NCBI RefSeq assembly: GCF_001956585.1
Contig: NZ_MSRR01000002.1
Span: 1 to 64,000, forward strand
Direction: 5' to 3'
From: Actinomyces naeslundii
GTDB lineage: Bacteria; Actinomycetota; Actinomycetes; Actinomycetales; Actinomycetaceae
DNA: 64,000 bases
Shown: piece by piece, positions 45,543 through 55,030 of the stretch
Layout: each line of letters opens with the position of its first letter
Numbering within the stretch: the stretch's first letter is position 1
Made by a program: the position numbers and the translations under genes
Notes under the pieces: model-generated
Seen by the model: only the letters and a program-made list of their open reading frames with translations
What the model was told of the DNA's origin: nothing
Database searches by the model: none

Positions 45543-48365
45543 ATGAAGCGAGACTTTGTCGACAAACTGACGTCTATGGTGAAAGCTCAATGGATGCGAT
45601 GGAAGCATCGGCGAGTAGGCAACTTTGACGTGTTCATTTCCTACAGTCACGACCCATCTAGAACGCTCGCGTTTGCGTTGCACGACAGCTTAGAGAAGCT
45701 CAGTCGAAACTGGTACAGTTTCCGGGCGCTAAATGTCTTCTTAGATCGAAGTTCACTCGGACCGACGATGAGGCTGGAAAAAGAGCTTGAGAGTATTGTG
45801 AGTCGGTCTGAATGGCTTGTATGTATTTGTTCTGAGAACGCTGCCAAATCGGACCCAGTCACTAAAGAACTTAATTGGTACATTGAACGGAACGGTGTTG
45901 AGAAACTCATACTTATTGTGGATGATGGTGTAATCTGTTGGGATCGAGAAGCGAAGAGTTTTTCTCAAACAACAACAAACATACCGAACGAGGTGCTGAG
46001 CAAAATTAAAGATGAGCCTCTATGGATAGATCTGAGAGGGAGGAACGAGTCGCAGGATTCCTTAGAAAATTATCCAGAATTTCTCGACGCGGTCCTTAGT
46101 ATATCATCGCGAGTTCAGAACACGTCGAAAGAGACTCTTTTAGATCGCGAGAACAAGCGTCAGAATCGCCTTGTGAGATTTCGGTGGATGTCTTTCTCAG
46201 TACTTATCATCCTTCTCACAATCTCAGTGGCAATTTCTTGGTTTGCGGTATCTGCACGGAATGAAGCATTATCGAACTTAAATGTCGCGACTGCAAGAGC
46301 ATTCGCTTCTCGAGCTAATGAGTTGTCTGATAGCGATGTAGCTGATTCTCAATTATATGCCGCGCAAGCGTGGGATCTTCATCAAGATGAAGTCACTCGG
46401 GCGGCGCTATTCAAATCCGTTGTAGAATCTCGCAATCTGGTGGGGAATCGAATTACGTCAAGTAGCGTTACGTCGCTAGCCGCAAACTCTGATGCAACAC
46501 TGATATTCGTTGGACATGAAGATGGAACGATGGAACGTTGGGAAACCAAAACGAACGCGCTGACACAGGTCGGAAAACTACGTTTTGCAGTAAAAAAAAT
46601 TTCTGTGAATCGTTCCGGAGACGTTGTTGTGGCAACGGGATGGCGTGACGTTTACCCTGGATACTATGAAGCCGAAGTAAAACTGTGGAAGTCGGGACAG
46701 GAAAAATGCGTCAGCAAGTTAGATCGTTATGGCGGTGCCGCCGTGTCTCCATCCGGAAAAACAGTTGCGCTACCGCCACAGGGATCTGGAGTTATGAAAG
46801 TACTGCATAGCGAATCGCAAGATTGCGGATGGTTGGATGTTGACATGCATAGTCACTTCTCCACTAACGAGAACGATGCAATTGCGTTACCTGATGATAA
46901 TTCTGTGGTCATTCAAAGCTACACATCAATAAGCACATACTCGCTTTCCGACCAGCAGCTTGTGTACCGTACTTGTAATTATATTGAGGGTCCAGACGAT
47001 CAGTCTCCTGTTCTTTCGTCAAATGGTGGTCATAGCTTCGGGGAAAAGGGTGCTGTTTCATCGCATCAGAGTACTCCCGTGAATACTGACCCGGCTGTAT
47101 CTCATGCGGAACTTGATTGGGAGAAACGTTACTACATAAGATCGCCGTTGCCGGCACTCTCAGATGATGGATTGACGGCTGCGGTAATTAACGCAGAGGG
47201 ACTTACTGTATACGATGTCGAAGATGGTCGACCTAATCAATGGACCTTCACCTCTCTGCCTGTCGGTAATGAACTCTCCGCTTTGTCTGTGCCAACCAAG
47301 CATGTGATTATCACTGCAATCGGTTCAAACGTGTCATATTGGAGGATGGATATCCCGTCAAAAGTAATTCGGGAATATGAATCAACGGCAGGTCCCATGT
47401 GTGATGACTGCGCGGTTTCCCGAATTGCCCCATCTCAGTCAGGAAAGTATTTGGCTCAGTACTGGAACAGCTCTAAAGGTGGCCGCATTTTTGTCCTTAA
47501 TTTTGACGACGGTACGGAAAGTGTGGTTGAAGAAGGGGATTTTCTTGCGTGGCGAACCGATGAAGAATACTTTGCTATTCATGGTGGGAAGACTTGCCTT
47601 TATCGTGCGGTAGATGGCGCTTCTGAGCAATGCTGGAGCATACCTTCCTGGACCGATAATGACTCTACTTCTGGTCGTATTAAAGGAGTGTGGGATGGAA
47701 ACTCTCTAAAGTTCTCAAATGGTGCAAGTGTTTGGAGTTTTGACTACAAAACGCATCAGTTCGGTCAAACTACGCCCGAGGGGCGTGTAGTTGAAATGAC
47801 TGGCCATGGGATTGTGGTCTCTGAAGGTGGAGGCGATAGTTCTAGTCCTGGCATGTTCAAAGTAATTTATGACGATGGAGAAGTGGAGGCTTACGATCGT
47901 TATGTTTGGCTAGCTAATGATGGTTCTACTGTCAGTACGTCGGGGAGCGGAACTGTCGTTGCTAATACAAGATACGGAAAAATTGAGCAGCGTTCCTTTC
48001 TGGAAGGGCCTTCGGCTGTAAGTATTTCCAACAATGGTGAGTATCTTGCCTATGCTGATTCTCAGAATACTGTTTCGATATATTCTCTGGCTGCGGGCAT
48101 GACGGTTGGAACAATTACGTTAACGGGGCGGCCGTATTCTGCTGCTGCAGTTCAATTTAGCCCCTCAGGTTCGTCACTTTATGCGAACTACTTCGATTCT
48201 TCGAAAGGTGTAGAAGTAACAGTGAAAGTTAATCTTGATCCCAACGTTTGGTACAGCAATGACTGTGGGGTTGTGCGTAGATCGGTTTCATCGGCAGAGT
48301 GGCGTCGGGTTACCGAAATGGATGAACCAAAGTCAGGCTTTGCTTGCTCAAGTTACGTCAATTGA
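45543..48365 (+). CDS. TIR domain-transmembrane-WD40-like propeller protein
   Basis: A 940-residue protein with native-atypical AT-rich codons. Residues about 26-125 form a TIR domain (NFDVFISYSHDPSRTLAFAL, BB-loop LGPTMRLEKE, catalytic Glu expected at 109 in SDPVTKELNWY), quoted in parts. A TM helix follows (215-237, MSFSVLIILLTISVAISWF). Then comes the helical segment ATARAFASRANELSDSD that in many STAND/WD40 proteins precedes the propeller, and about 600 residues of WD40-like blades (for example SLAANSDATLIFVGHEDGTME and NNGEYLAYADSQNTVSIYSL). ATG 45543 follows GGGAG by 6 nt. Likely a membrane-bound sensor (propeller) with a TIR NADase effector; an immune role is inferred. Confidence 0.82.
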   Translation: MKRDFVDKLTSMVKAQWMRWKHRRVGNFDVFISYSHDPSRTLAFALHDSLEKLSRNWYSFRALNVFLDRSSLGPTMRLEKELESIVSRSEWLVCICSENAAKSDPVTKELNWYIERNGVEKLILIVDDGVICWDREAKSFSQTTTNIPNEVLSKIKDEPLWIDLRGRNESQDSLENYPEFLDAVLSISSRVQNTSKETLLDRENKRQNRLVRFRWMSFSVLIILLTISVAISWFAVSARNEALSNLNVATARAFASRANELSDSDVADSQLYAAQAWDLHQDEVTRAALFKSVVESRNLVGNRITSSSVTSLAANSDATLIFVGHEDGTMERWETKTNALTQVGKLRFAVKKISVNRSGDVVVATGWRDVYPGYYEAEVKLWKSGQEKCVSKLDRYGGAAVSPSGKTVALPPQGSGVMKVLHSESQDCGWLDVDMHSHFSTNENDAIALPDDNSVVIQSYTSISTYSLSDQQLVYRTCNYIEGPDDQSPVLSSNGGHSFGEKGAVSSHQSTPVNTDPAVSHAELDWEKRYYIRSPLPALSDDGLTAAVINAEGLTVYDVEDGRPNQWTFTSLPVGNELSALSVPTKHVIITAIGSNVSYWRMDIPSKVIREYESTAGPMCDDCAVSRIAPSQSGKYLAQYWNSSKGGRIFVLNFDDGTESVVEEGDFLAWRTDEEYFAIHGGKTCLYRAVDGASEQCWSIPSWTDNDSTSGRIKGVWDGNSLKFSNGASVWSFDYKTHQFGQTTPEGRVVEMTGHGIVVSEGGGDSSSPGMFKVIYDDGEVEAYDRYVWLANDGSTVSTSGSGTVVANTRYGKIEQRSFLEGPSAVSISNNGEYLAYADSQNTVSIYSLAAGMTVGTITLTGRPYSAAAVQFSPSGSSLYANYFDSSKGVEVTVKVNLDPNVWYSNDCGVVRRSVSSAEWRRVTEMDEPKSGFACSSYVN

Positions 48366-48775
48366 GTCCTTCCTGCCTAGGTCTTTGCGAATGATGTTCG
48401 AGAATGGTGTCGAGATAGTTCTGTTCTGGAGGTGAGGGGTAGGGCTGATGTGTCCCACTGGCGAGGTGACGACCGTTTTCACGAGGACGGCACGGTGCTG
48501 CGGCACCTGGACATCAGCTTATCGGCCCGCACAACATGATCCACGACGGAGACTTCTACAACCCACGATCGGCAGCACAGTCATCCATTGCTGCTTGACA
48601 TACCAATTAGGAGCACCCCAGGTGAGAAAACCAGCTCTCTTTGTAGTGGTGGGTATGTTTCGGAACTGAGTTGCACAGTTCGGGCTGGTATGTGCTTCTG
48701 GATGGGATTTTTCGTTGGAATGGTAACGGTGGGGTGGTCGTTGTAGGTCACTAAGCTGACGGTAGGATCTGGGGG
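48366..48775. other. Non-coding debris at the start of the insertion-sequence block
   Basis: No intact gene in about 410 bases. GC content rises from about 48,430. A short stretch at about 48,440-48,570 reads like a broken coding fragment in shifting frames (RFHEDGTVLRHLDI, then IGPHNMIHDGDFYNP), which I cannot name. The last 100 bases precede the IS1634-like start and may include its left end. Confidence 0.35.
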
Positions 48776-48902
48776 TGAGCCCGTACCTGCGCAAGGTCAA
48801 GACCATCTCGGGGGCCACGGCCGCGTAGGTCTTGGTCAAGGAGAACGGTGTGCGCCGGATTGTGGAGCACCTGGGATCGGCTCATGACGAGGCAGGGCTG
48901 GA

Positions 48903-50284
48903 TGTCAAGCCCCGGGTTTTGTGGAGGCTGGTTTATCTGGTGCCGGTGGTTGCCGGTTGTGATTGTTCCTGGCGGTGGCAGTCGGGTGCCCAGGCGGCTT
49001 CGTGCTCGGCGGGGGTTCGCATCCCGATGGCGGAGTGTGGCCGGGTGGTGGTGAACCAGTGCACCCACTCAGCGGTGGCGACCACGGGCGGCGTCGATGT
49101 CCTGCCAGGGTCCTTGGTTGCGGATGAGCTCGGCCTTGTACAGCGAGTTGAGCGCCTCGGCCAGAGCAAAGCCAAAAGGAGTCGCCCTTCGACCCCACCG
49201 AGGCGACCGCCTCGCAGTCGGCCAGAGCCTGACCGTAGCGAATAGACCTGTACTGCACCCCACGGTCGCAAGTGATGCACCAGGCCCGTCAGGTCGGCCC
49301 CCTGACGTTTCCGTTGCCAGACGGCCATCTGAAGGGCGTCCAGGGCCAGGTCGGTGCACAGGCTCGTGGAGGTCTGCCAGCCGATGAGCCTCCGCGAGTA
49401 CACGTCGGTCACGAAAGCCACATAGACCCACCCGGAGAAGGCGCGTACATAGGAGGGGGCATTTCCCGCTTGCGGGGGAATGTCGGCGACCCACAGCTCA
49501 TCGGGAGCAAACGCCTCGAAGTGGCGCTTGACCAGGTCGGCCGGATACTGCTCTCGCGGCGCGCTGCGCGTGGTGCGCGGGGACCTGGCACGGCGGACGC
49601 CGCGCAGGCCCAGGTCGCCCATGAGGCGTTCGACGGTGCACCGGGCCACGTAACCGGCACCGTGACGCTCGGCGCTCTCAGGTCGGCCCCGCATCACGTG
49701 CATCTTGCGGGTCCCCAGCACCGAGTAGCTGGTTCTCATGGACTCGTCTGATCTCGGCCTTGAGGATCTCATCGCGCACGCTCCTGGCGCTAGGAGACCG
49801 GCTACGGCGGGCGTGAGTCACGTGCTCGGGGCGATCTTGACTCCGGCGCCAGTGAGCACCTTGCAGATCGGCCAGGCCCCGAACTCCTCCTTCTTGATCG
49901 CAATGTACTGGCAGATCAACGAGATGGGCGCTCACACTCCGCCGCGATAGACAAGCCGACGCTCTCTTCAGCATCGCGTTGGCTCTTCGCAGCTCTCGGA
50001 CCTCTTTCTCAAGCTCCTTGATCCGCTGCGCCTCGTCAGTGGTGGTTCCCGGCCTCAGACCACCATCGACCTGGGCCTTCTTGACCCAGGTGCGCAGAGC
50101 CTCAAGGTGGACACCCAGCTCCTCGCCGATCCTGCGGATCGCGCCCTTGGCCCGCGCCGGGTCAGCCAACGCGTCCAACGCCATCCTCGTGGCCCGCTCG
50201 CGCAGCTCATCGGGATACTTCTTCTGTCCCATGACAGTGATCCTTCCGTGTCATCACTGCCTCCATCAAACCCGGGACGATTCA
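48903..50284 (-). mobile_element. IS3-family element inserted in the IS1634-like gene
   Basis: Imperfect inverted repeats bound it: left TGTCAAGCCCCGGGTTTTG and, reading inward on the other strand, TGAATCGTCCCGGGTTTGA, sharing CCCGGGTTT and TGGAGGC. A 3-bp direct repeat GGA flanks it (48900-48902 and 50285-50287). Removing the element and one GGA restores the reading frame EAGLEVLLEAGRQ of the host gene. The length of about 1.38 kb fits IS3 family. Confidence 0.75.
48933..50232 (-). pseudogene. IS3-family transposase OrfA/OrfB, frameshifted
   Basis: OrfA starts at 50232 (MGQKKYPDELRERATRMAL, HTH, then the Leu-zipper-like EAQRIKELEKEVRELRRANA). OrfB fragments follow in changing frames: ARSVRDEILKAEIRRVHE, then YVARCTVERLMGDLGLRG, DELWVADI, FSGWVYVAFVTDVYSRRLIG, then a frame change to the middle and an end WVHWFTTTRPHSAIGMRTPAE. 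The DDE domain is split by several frameshifts, so the element cannot transpose on its own. Confidence 0.75.
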
Positions 50285-50828
50285 GGAGGTCTTGCTGGAG
50301 GCTGGGCGGCAGAAGATCGCCGGCAGGCAGGGTCAGGGGCTGCTGGACCTGGAGTCCCTGGAACCAAAACCTGGATGTACTGGCCTGGTCGGCACCACGG
50401 TGGAGACCAAGCGCTCGGTCCTGCTGTGGGAGGTCCTGCACCCACCTGGGGCTGGGCGAAGCGGCCGGGGGTGATTGGGCTTTTGAGCAGATGGTTCTGA
50501 CGCGCTTGATCGAGCCGACCGCCTGCAAGGCCCAGGTTCCCCGTGTGCTGGGTGACCTGGGCCTGGATGCGGTCAGCGTACGGACCTTGTTCCGGTCTCT
50601 TGGGCATTGTGCCGAGCGGGGTTACCGGGAGGCGATTTCTCAGGTCCTGTTCGATCACGTCACCGTCACCAGGGAACTGGCGCTGTGCCTGTACGACGTG
50701 ACCACCCTGTACTTCGAGGCTGAGCGTGAGGAAGACCTGAGGCGGGTGGGTTCCTGGTAAGGAGAGGAGGTCGATCCCCGGATCTTCGTGGGGGGGGTGA
50801 GGCCTGTCCGGTTTGCTGTGTAAGCGTT

Positions 50829-51072
50829 TTACAGGTAGGGGGTTGATTTGGTCGGGGTATGCGGTGTGGTGGGACTGGGCCGGGGTCTTGTATCTGGTCG
50901 GTGGTGCTCTGTCCTTCGACGAGCTTTCCCTTGGCCTTGCGCTTGACTGGGGCGGTCCTTTGTCTTTGTCGCGTTCTCGGGCTCGTTTGTCCACAGGTGT
51001 CGCAGATCGCCAGCTTTCAGCAGCTTGATTACCGCATCGTCAGGGGGGGAGTGTCCGCGGTTCATCGGTGAT
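50829..51072 (-). pseudogene. C-terminal remnant of a transposase (IS256-like)
   Basis: On the minus strand MNRGHSPPDDAVIKLL is followed, in another frame, by DKRARERDKDKG and then AYPDQINP. This resembles the C-terminal end of IS256-type transposases as I remember them. It is short, frameshifted and has no recognisable ends. Confidence 0.4.
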
Positions 51073-51143
51073 CCTTGCGTAGCTGGTTGGAGTGCGTTGT
51101 GTTTCTCGGACAGGGGGAGTTTTTCTTCCTGTGAGTCGATAGG

Positions 51144-51437
51144 ATGGAGACCATGCCAGCAGCGAAATACTCGGAGGAGTTCAAGGCCCAGGTCGTGCGT
51201 GAGGTCATTGAGAAGGACCGCACGATCGCCTCGGTGGCGGCCTCGTATGATCTTGTGGCCCAGACGGTGGGTAACTGGGTAGCAAAGTACAGAAAAGATC
51301 ATGCCACCGATCAGGACCGCCAGAAGGCCTCCGAGTCAGCGGAGATCGCAAAGCTGAAGGCGGAGGTTCGTGAGCTGCGTCAGGAGAACGAGTTCTTGAA
51401 AAAAGCTGCCGCCTTCTTCGCAAAGGAACGACCGTGA
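51144..51437 (+). CDS. IS3-family transposase OrfA
   Basis: 97-residue DNA-binding component: MPAAKYSEEFKAQVVREVIE with an HTH (TIASVAASYDLVAQTVGNWV) and a C-terminal Leu-zipper-like coiled coil (EIAKLKAEVRELRQENEFL). An inner ATG at 51153 is an alternative start. It overlaps OrfB by 4 nt; in this family a -1 frameshift can fuse the two. Confidence 0.85.
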   Translation: METMPAAKYSEEFKAQVVREVIEKDRTIASVAASYDLVAQTVGNWVAKYRKDHATDQDRQKASESAEIAKLKAEVRELRQENEFLKKAAAFFAKERP

Positions 51438-52319
51438 CCGAGCGTTACGAGCTCATCAATCGCGAAGAAGGCCATTACCCTACCTCCTCGATGTGCCGGT
51501 GGGCCGGTGTCTCACGGTCCGGCTACTACTCCTGGCGCGACCGACCTGAGTCCATCACCAAAACGAAAAGAAAAGAGCTCAGTATCATCATCAAGGATGC
51601 CTTTGCCGACTCCGACGGCACTTACGGGTACCGAAGGATCCAGGCCTGCCTGGAGAGGCGTGGCGTGAGAGTAGATGGCGCCACGATCCGCTCCATCATG
51701 CACGAGCTGGGCCTTGAGGCCGCGCAGCCACGGGCGAAGGTCCGTACTACCGGGCCGGCCGCGGACCTCGATGAGCGCCCCGACCTGGTGGGGCGGGGCT
51801 TCACCGCCGACAAGCCTGGGCGTAGGTGGTGCGGGGACATCACTTATATCAGTACGTGGGCCGGGTTCGTCTATCTTGCTACGGTTCTGGACTGCTGCAC
51901 CAAGAAGGTCGTGGGGTACGCGATGGCCGATCATATGCGCACCTCGCTGGTGTGTGAGGCCATCGACATGGCAGCCAGGCGCTGTCCGGCCCGGGAAGGG
52001 TGTGACGGTCTTTCACTCCGACCGGGGCAGTCAGTGCACGTCGCAGAAGTTTCTGGACCACCTGAAGTCCTATGGTATCCGTCCGTCCGTGGGGCGTACG
52101 GGGGTGTGCTGGGACAATGCGTGGGCGGAATCATTTAACGCCACGCTCAAGAACGAGAGAGTGCATAGAATGGTGTACCCCACGAGACAGAAAACGGTTA
52201 ACGATATTGACTCGTGGATCGAGCTGAGATACAATCATGTTCGCCTTCACTCAGCCCTGGGATACCGCACACCTAATGAGGTTGAGCAAGAACTCCTGGG
52301 CCTAACCAAGGCAGCCTGA
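51434..52319 (+). pseudogene. IS3-family transposase OrfB with a single-base frameshift
   Basis: The DDE integrase reads well from 51434 (INREEGHYPTSSMCRWAGVS, GTYGYRRIQACLERRGV, RRWCGDITYISTWAGFVYLA with the first Asp) up to CPAREG at about 52000, then stops making sense. The remainder (VTVFHSDRGSQCTSQKFL with the second Asp, DNAWAESFNATLKNERV with the Glu, LHSALGYRTPNEVE) continues in another frame to 52319. One extra G in the GGG at 51998-52000 explains it. All catalytic residues are otherwise intact, so this is a recent break or a sequencing error. Confidence 0.85.
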
Positions 52320-52413
52320 AACACCAAACAAGCAGTGTCCGAAAAACACCCAGCAGTCCAGGTAGTTCGCAGTTGACCTGTTTCAGTGTTGTTGTCGGCT
52401 TTGGGTGGTTGGA

Positions 52414-53850
52414 TCAGGCATCATTGTGGTCTTCTGGGTTGGTTTGATTGTGTTGTTGTCTTTCTGTTGTGGGCAGGTCGTTGTCGGGCGGCTTGTTCCA
52501 GCTCGTCCTGGCGGGCTTTGCGGATGGCGGGTCCGCGTCCTTCGTGCTCATCGAGAGGGGCGGATGTAGCCGATGTCCGGGGTGCAGGGGCTGGCTGTTG
52601 TACTCGAGGCGGACCGAGTCGGGCTCGGCGGTGAGTACGGCGGGGTCGGTGATGGCCAGCAGGTGGGGCCGCTCAGCCTTGATCGTTCCGCCCCGTGACT
52701 CGATCCAGGTCTGGTCGGTGGCAGTCGCCGGGCGCCCGAAGTGCTGAGCGATGGCGACCATGGCCATGAACCGGCGGGTGCTGGCGGCGATCATCTGAGT
52801 CCCGTTGTCCGAGACGGCCAGCAGCAGCGCAGTCAGATCATCATCGCCGTCCAGGACCAGCTGACGCTTAAGGGCGTCAGCGCGTTCCAAGGCGGAGGTG
52901 AGCAGGTCCTCGGCCTCCAGGGCCTGCCAGGTGGCGAGGCGGACCTGGATGTGGGTCTCCTCCGCGGAGACGGGCGTGGGTGATCCGCTTGCGCCAGACA
53001 GGTCCTCGATGATCAGCACCGTCATCGCGCAGGTGGCGAAGTGGGTGGAGTCGTGGATCTATATCGAGCTGGGCTGGTACGTTGCCCGGTCAGGGAAGGG
53101 ACGACGCTTGGAGCCCGACGGCCGGGGCGGGTGCCCGGTAGCGCAGGTCATGGTCGTTCAGCACTCGGCGGATCGTGGAGGCCCAGGCCCACAAGCAGCC
53201 CGCCCGTAGGAGCCGTGGTGAGCCAGGCGCCGGTGGGAGAAGTCCTTGGCGGCGAAGGTCTCGAAGGCCTCCACGATCGCCTCGGCCTCGCTCGGCACCA
53301 GCGCGCCCGGCGAGGCTCCGGGCCGACCATCATCCAGCTTCTTCCCACTGTCCTGGTGGCGTCTGAAGCGCCGGTGGCGTCTGTCGGACAGCCCTAGGAC
53401 CTCACAGGTTGGAGACGGGCCAGCCCCAGCCTGCGGCGTAGTCGACCAGGTCGAGTAGCCCCTGCTTGGTGGCTGTGTCCACACCGGCGGGAACCGGTTC
53501 GGTGGGCATCAGGCCAAGCCACCCTTTTTCCTCCAGCACCACCAGCCCGGCCGCCTGCTCGGTCACCGCGTGCGTGAGTCGGTCAATCTCGGCCCGGGCC
53601 TGGTCAAGCACGACGTTACGGGCAGGCTTACCCGAGACTCCTGGCCGTGAGGCGGCCAGCGCCTCCACAGCGCCCTGCCTGGCGACCTGCCGCAACCGCA
53701 TGATCGTGGAACGGTCCACCCCGGCCTGCGCGGCAGCCGCTCCGACCATGGTCTGGCCACGCATCAGCTGCACGTAGATGTCGTACTTCTTTGAGGGAGA
53801 CAAGAACACCTTGGCCCGGCGCCCAGCGCTTTCGTCGTGTCAGCATCACT
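52414..53850 (-). pseudogene. Decayed IS3-superfamily integrase-type transposase
   Basis: Minus-strand fragments in different frames line up as one protein: SPSKKYDIYVQLMRGQ and VDRSTIMRLRQVARQG (helix-turn-helix, about 53800-53690), ARAEIDRLTHAVTEQA, LGLSDRRHRR, EAIVEAFETFAAKDFSHRRLAHHGSY, then TVLIIEDLSGAS, RQLVLDGDDDLTALLLAVSDNGTQM, AIAQHFGRPATATDQTWIES and ALEAEDLLTSALERA from the integrase core. At least three frameshifts separate the pieces; the C-terminus trails into low-complexity sequence. No ends could be identified. Confidence 0.65.
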
Positions 53851-53867
53851 ATCACTCATCGCACACC

Positions 53868-54244
53868 CTCCTCAGGTGCCACGAAAACCTTACAGACGCG
53901 GTCTAATCATCACCCCAAGACCAGACACGAACACTGCATCAAGTCAGAAGGCGCCCAAAATCAACAATATGAGGAGAGGTTATTGTGACGACTCCGTTAG
54001 TGTGGGTTGTAGGAGAATCTAGAAGGATCACACAGCGACCGCGTTGCCACCAACAGCAGCCCAACCACCGCTCTACACCACATTACGGAGCACTACCTGG
54101 CTGAACCGATACAACACTGTGCGCCGCCATTCCTGCTGTAACCACCTACAAAAAAACTCAACGGTGACAACCGCCGGATAAACCAATCTCCGTGCCCAAC
54201 AACAAGCGACAAGGTTCATTCTCAAATACGAAGACCGAAATATT
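53868..54244. other. Intergenic region between insertion-sequence remnants and the TIR/SLOG cassette
   Basis: No convincing gene in about 375 bases. GC content falls from left to right and the region looks like a junction. It lies downstream of the minus-strand cassette. I saw no clear terminator hairpin. Confidence 0.4.
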
Positions 54245-54754
54245 TCAATATTCTCTATAGTGCGCCCTAACTTTTCCAGCCCAGTTCTGGATCACCGTCT
54301 TAAGTAGTTGATCCTGGTAACCTGTAGGTAGATTTCTAGGAAGATTCTGGATGAATACTTCGCTCACGCCGGGATCGAAGACACCTCCACCTATACCGTC
54401 TTCGCAAAACACGACGAGCGGAAGGCGCAACGCAAAAAGAAGACCCGCTTCTAGATTGTTCCAGGGAGTCGGAAAAGACACGTCCTTGACCATCTTTTGC
54501 TGAGATGTTCCAGGCTTTATCGTTACCGCCTCAGCAAACATCTGTTCGAATCCAAGTATAACACCGCCTGAGCAGTGCCTTGCGATTGAATACACCTCTT
54601 TGAGTGGAAACTCAATACCAAAGTCAGAACCGCCTAAAGTCCTCGGTTCAAGTCCTTCGCTCGTGAGTAGATCCGTCATGTAATCCCGAACAGCACTTTG
54701 CTCGATCGACATTTTAGTGGGGCATGAAACAAACACAGGAATACGTGCCGGCAT
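54245..54754 (-). CDS. Small TIR-like / deoxyribosyltransferase-like protein
   Basis: A soluble 169-residue Rossmannoid protein. The first strand is RIPVFVSCPTKMSIEQSAV, then helix and strand GLEPRTLGGSDFGIEFPL, GGVILGFEQMF, and PWNNLEAGLLFALRLPLVVF, where Glu102 in NNLEAG is placed like the catalytic Glu of TIR and nucleoside deoxyribosyltransferase folds. GIGGGVFDPGV follows. ATG 54754 is preferred because GGAG lies 9 nt upstream; ATG 54769 is an alternative. It is third in a minus-strand cassette, 276 nt after the second TIR/SLOG gene. I infer a nucleotide-related immune role from fold and context; no exact family is claimed. Confidence 0.72.
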   Translation of the reverse strand: MPARIPVFVSCPTKMSIEQSAVRDYMTDLLTSEGLEPRTLGGSDFGIEFPLKEVYSIARHCSGGVILGFEQMFAEAVTIKPGTSQQKMVKDVSFPTPWNNLEAGLLFALRLPLVVFCEDGIGGGVFDPGVSEVFIQNLPRNLPTGYQDQLLKTVIQNWAGKVRAHYREY

Positions 54755-55030
54755 AATTGTATACTCCATCTGTGTGTGAGACTACGATAGTAAAAAGTGA
54801 ATATCTTGCTCACGTGCGAGGAACGCACCTGAAGTTAGCATTACCATAGTCAGCCATCCCCTCTTGCTCTCAAAGGTACAACTATAATTTTACTATGGTG
54901 TAAAGATAACGAAAACGGCAGAATCTACCGTTAAGAAACATAACCTAGTACCTGCATAAGAAGATGATCATGATGATGCCGTACATGTTTGGTGTAACGG
55001 CAGAAAACATCAAATAACGCAAAGTGTGTT
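54755..55030. other. AT-rich gap inside the cassette
   Basis: 276 bases, very AT-rich, between the second TIR/SLOG gene and the small TIR-like gene. It could hold a separate promoter for the small gene, but no element is convincing. No ORF of note. Confidence 0.35.

Larger units (their letters stand above)
48776..50790 (+). pseudogene. IS1634-like transposase, interrupted and truncated
   Basis: Starts at GTG 48776 with SPYLRKVKTISGATAA, then an in-frame TAG, then VLVKENGVRRIVEHLGSAHDEAGL up to 48902. After an inserted IS3-type element it resumes at 50288 with VLLEAGRQKIAGRQGQGLLDL and continues LIEPTACKAQ, HCAERGYREAISQVLFDHV, LCLYDVTTLYFEAEREEDLRRVG to a stop about 50760, with a frameshift before VDPRIFVGG. 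The motifs match the N-terminal half of IS1634-family transposases. It carries a nonsense codon, an insertion, frameshifts and loss of the C-terminal half, so it is dead. Confidence 0.7.
51093..52355 (+). mobile_element. IS3-family element with OrfA and broken OrfB
   Basis: Inverted repeats of 20 nt (16 of 20 matching): left 51093-51112 ending TTTCTCGGACA, right 52336-52355 reading inward TTTTTCGGACA, both starting TG. OrfA and OrfB overlap by 4 nt as in IS3/IS150-type elements. No convincing target duplication is seen. Length 1.26 kb. Confidence 0.75.

Noticed and set aside
48366-53867. Intact tRNA or integrase as an attachment point for the island
   Set aside because: Scanned both strands by eye for tRNA-like ends and tyrosine-recombinase motifs and found none; only DDE-type transposase remnants are present.
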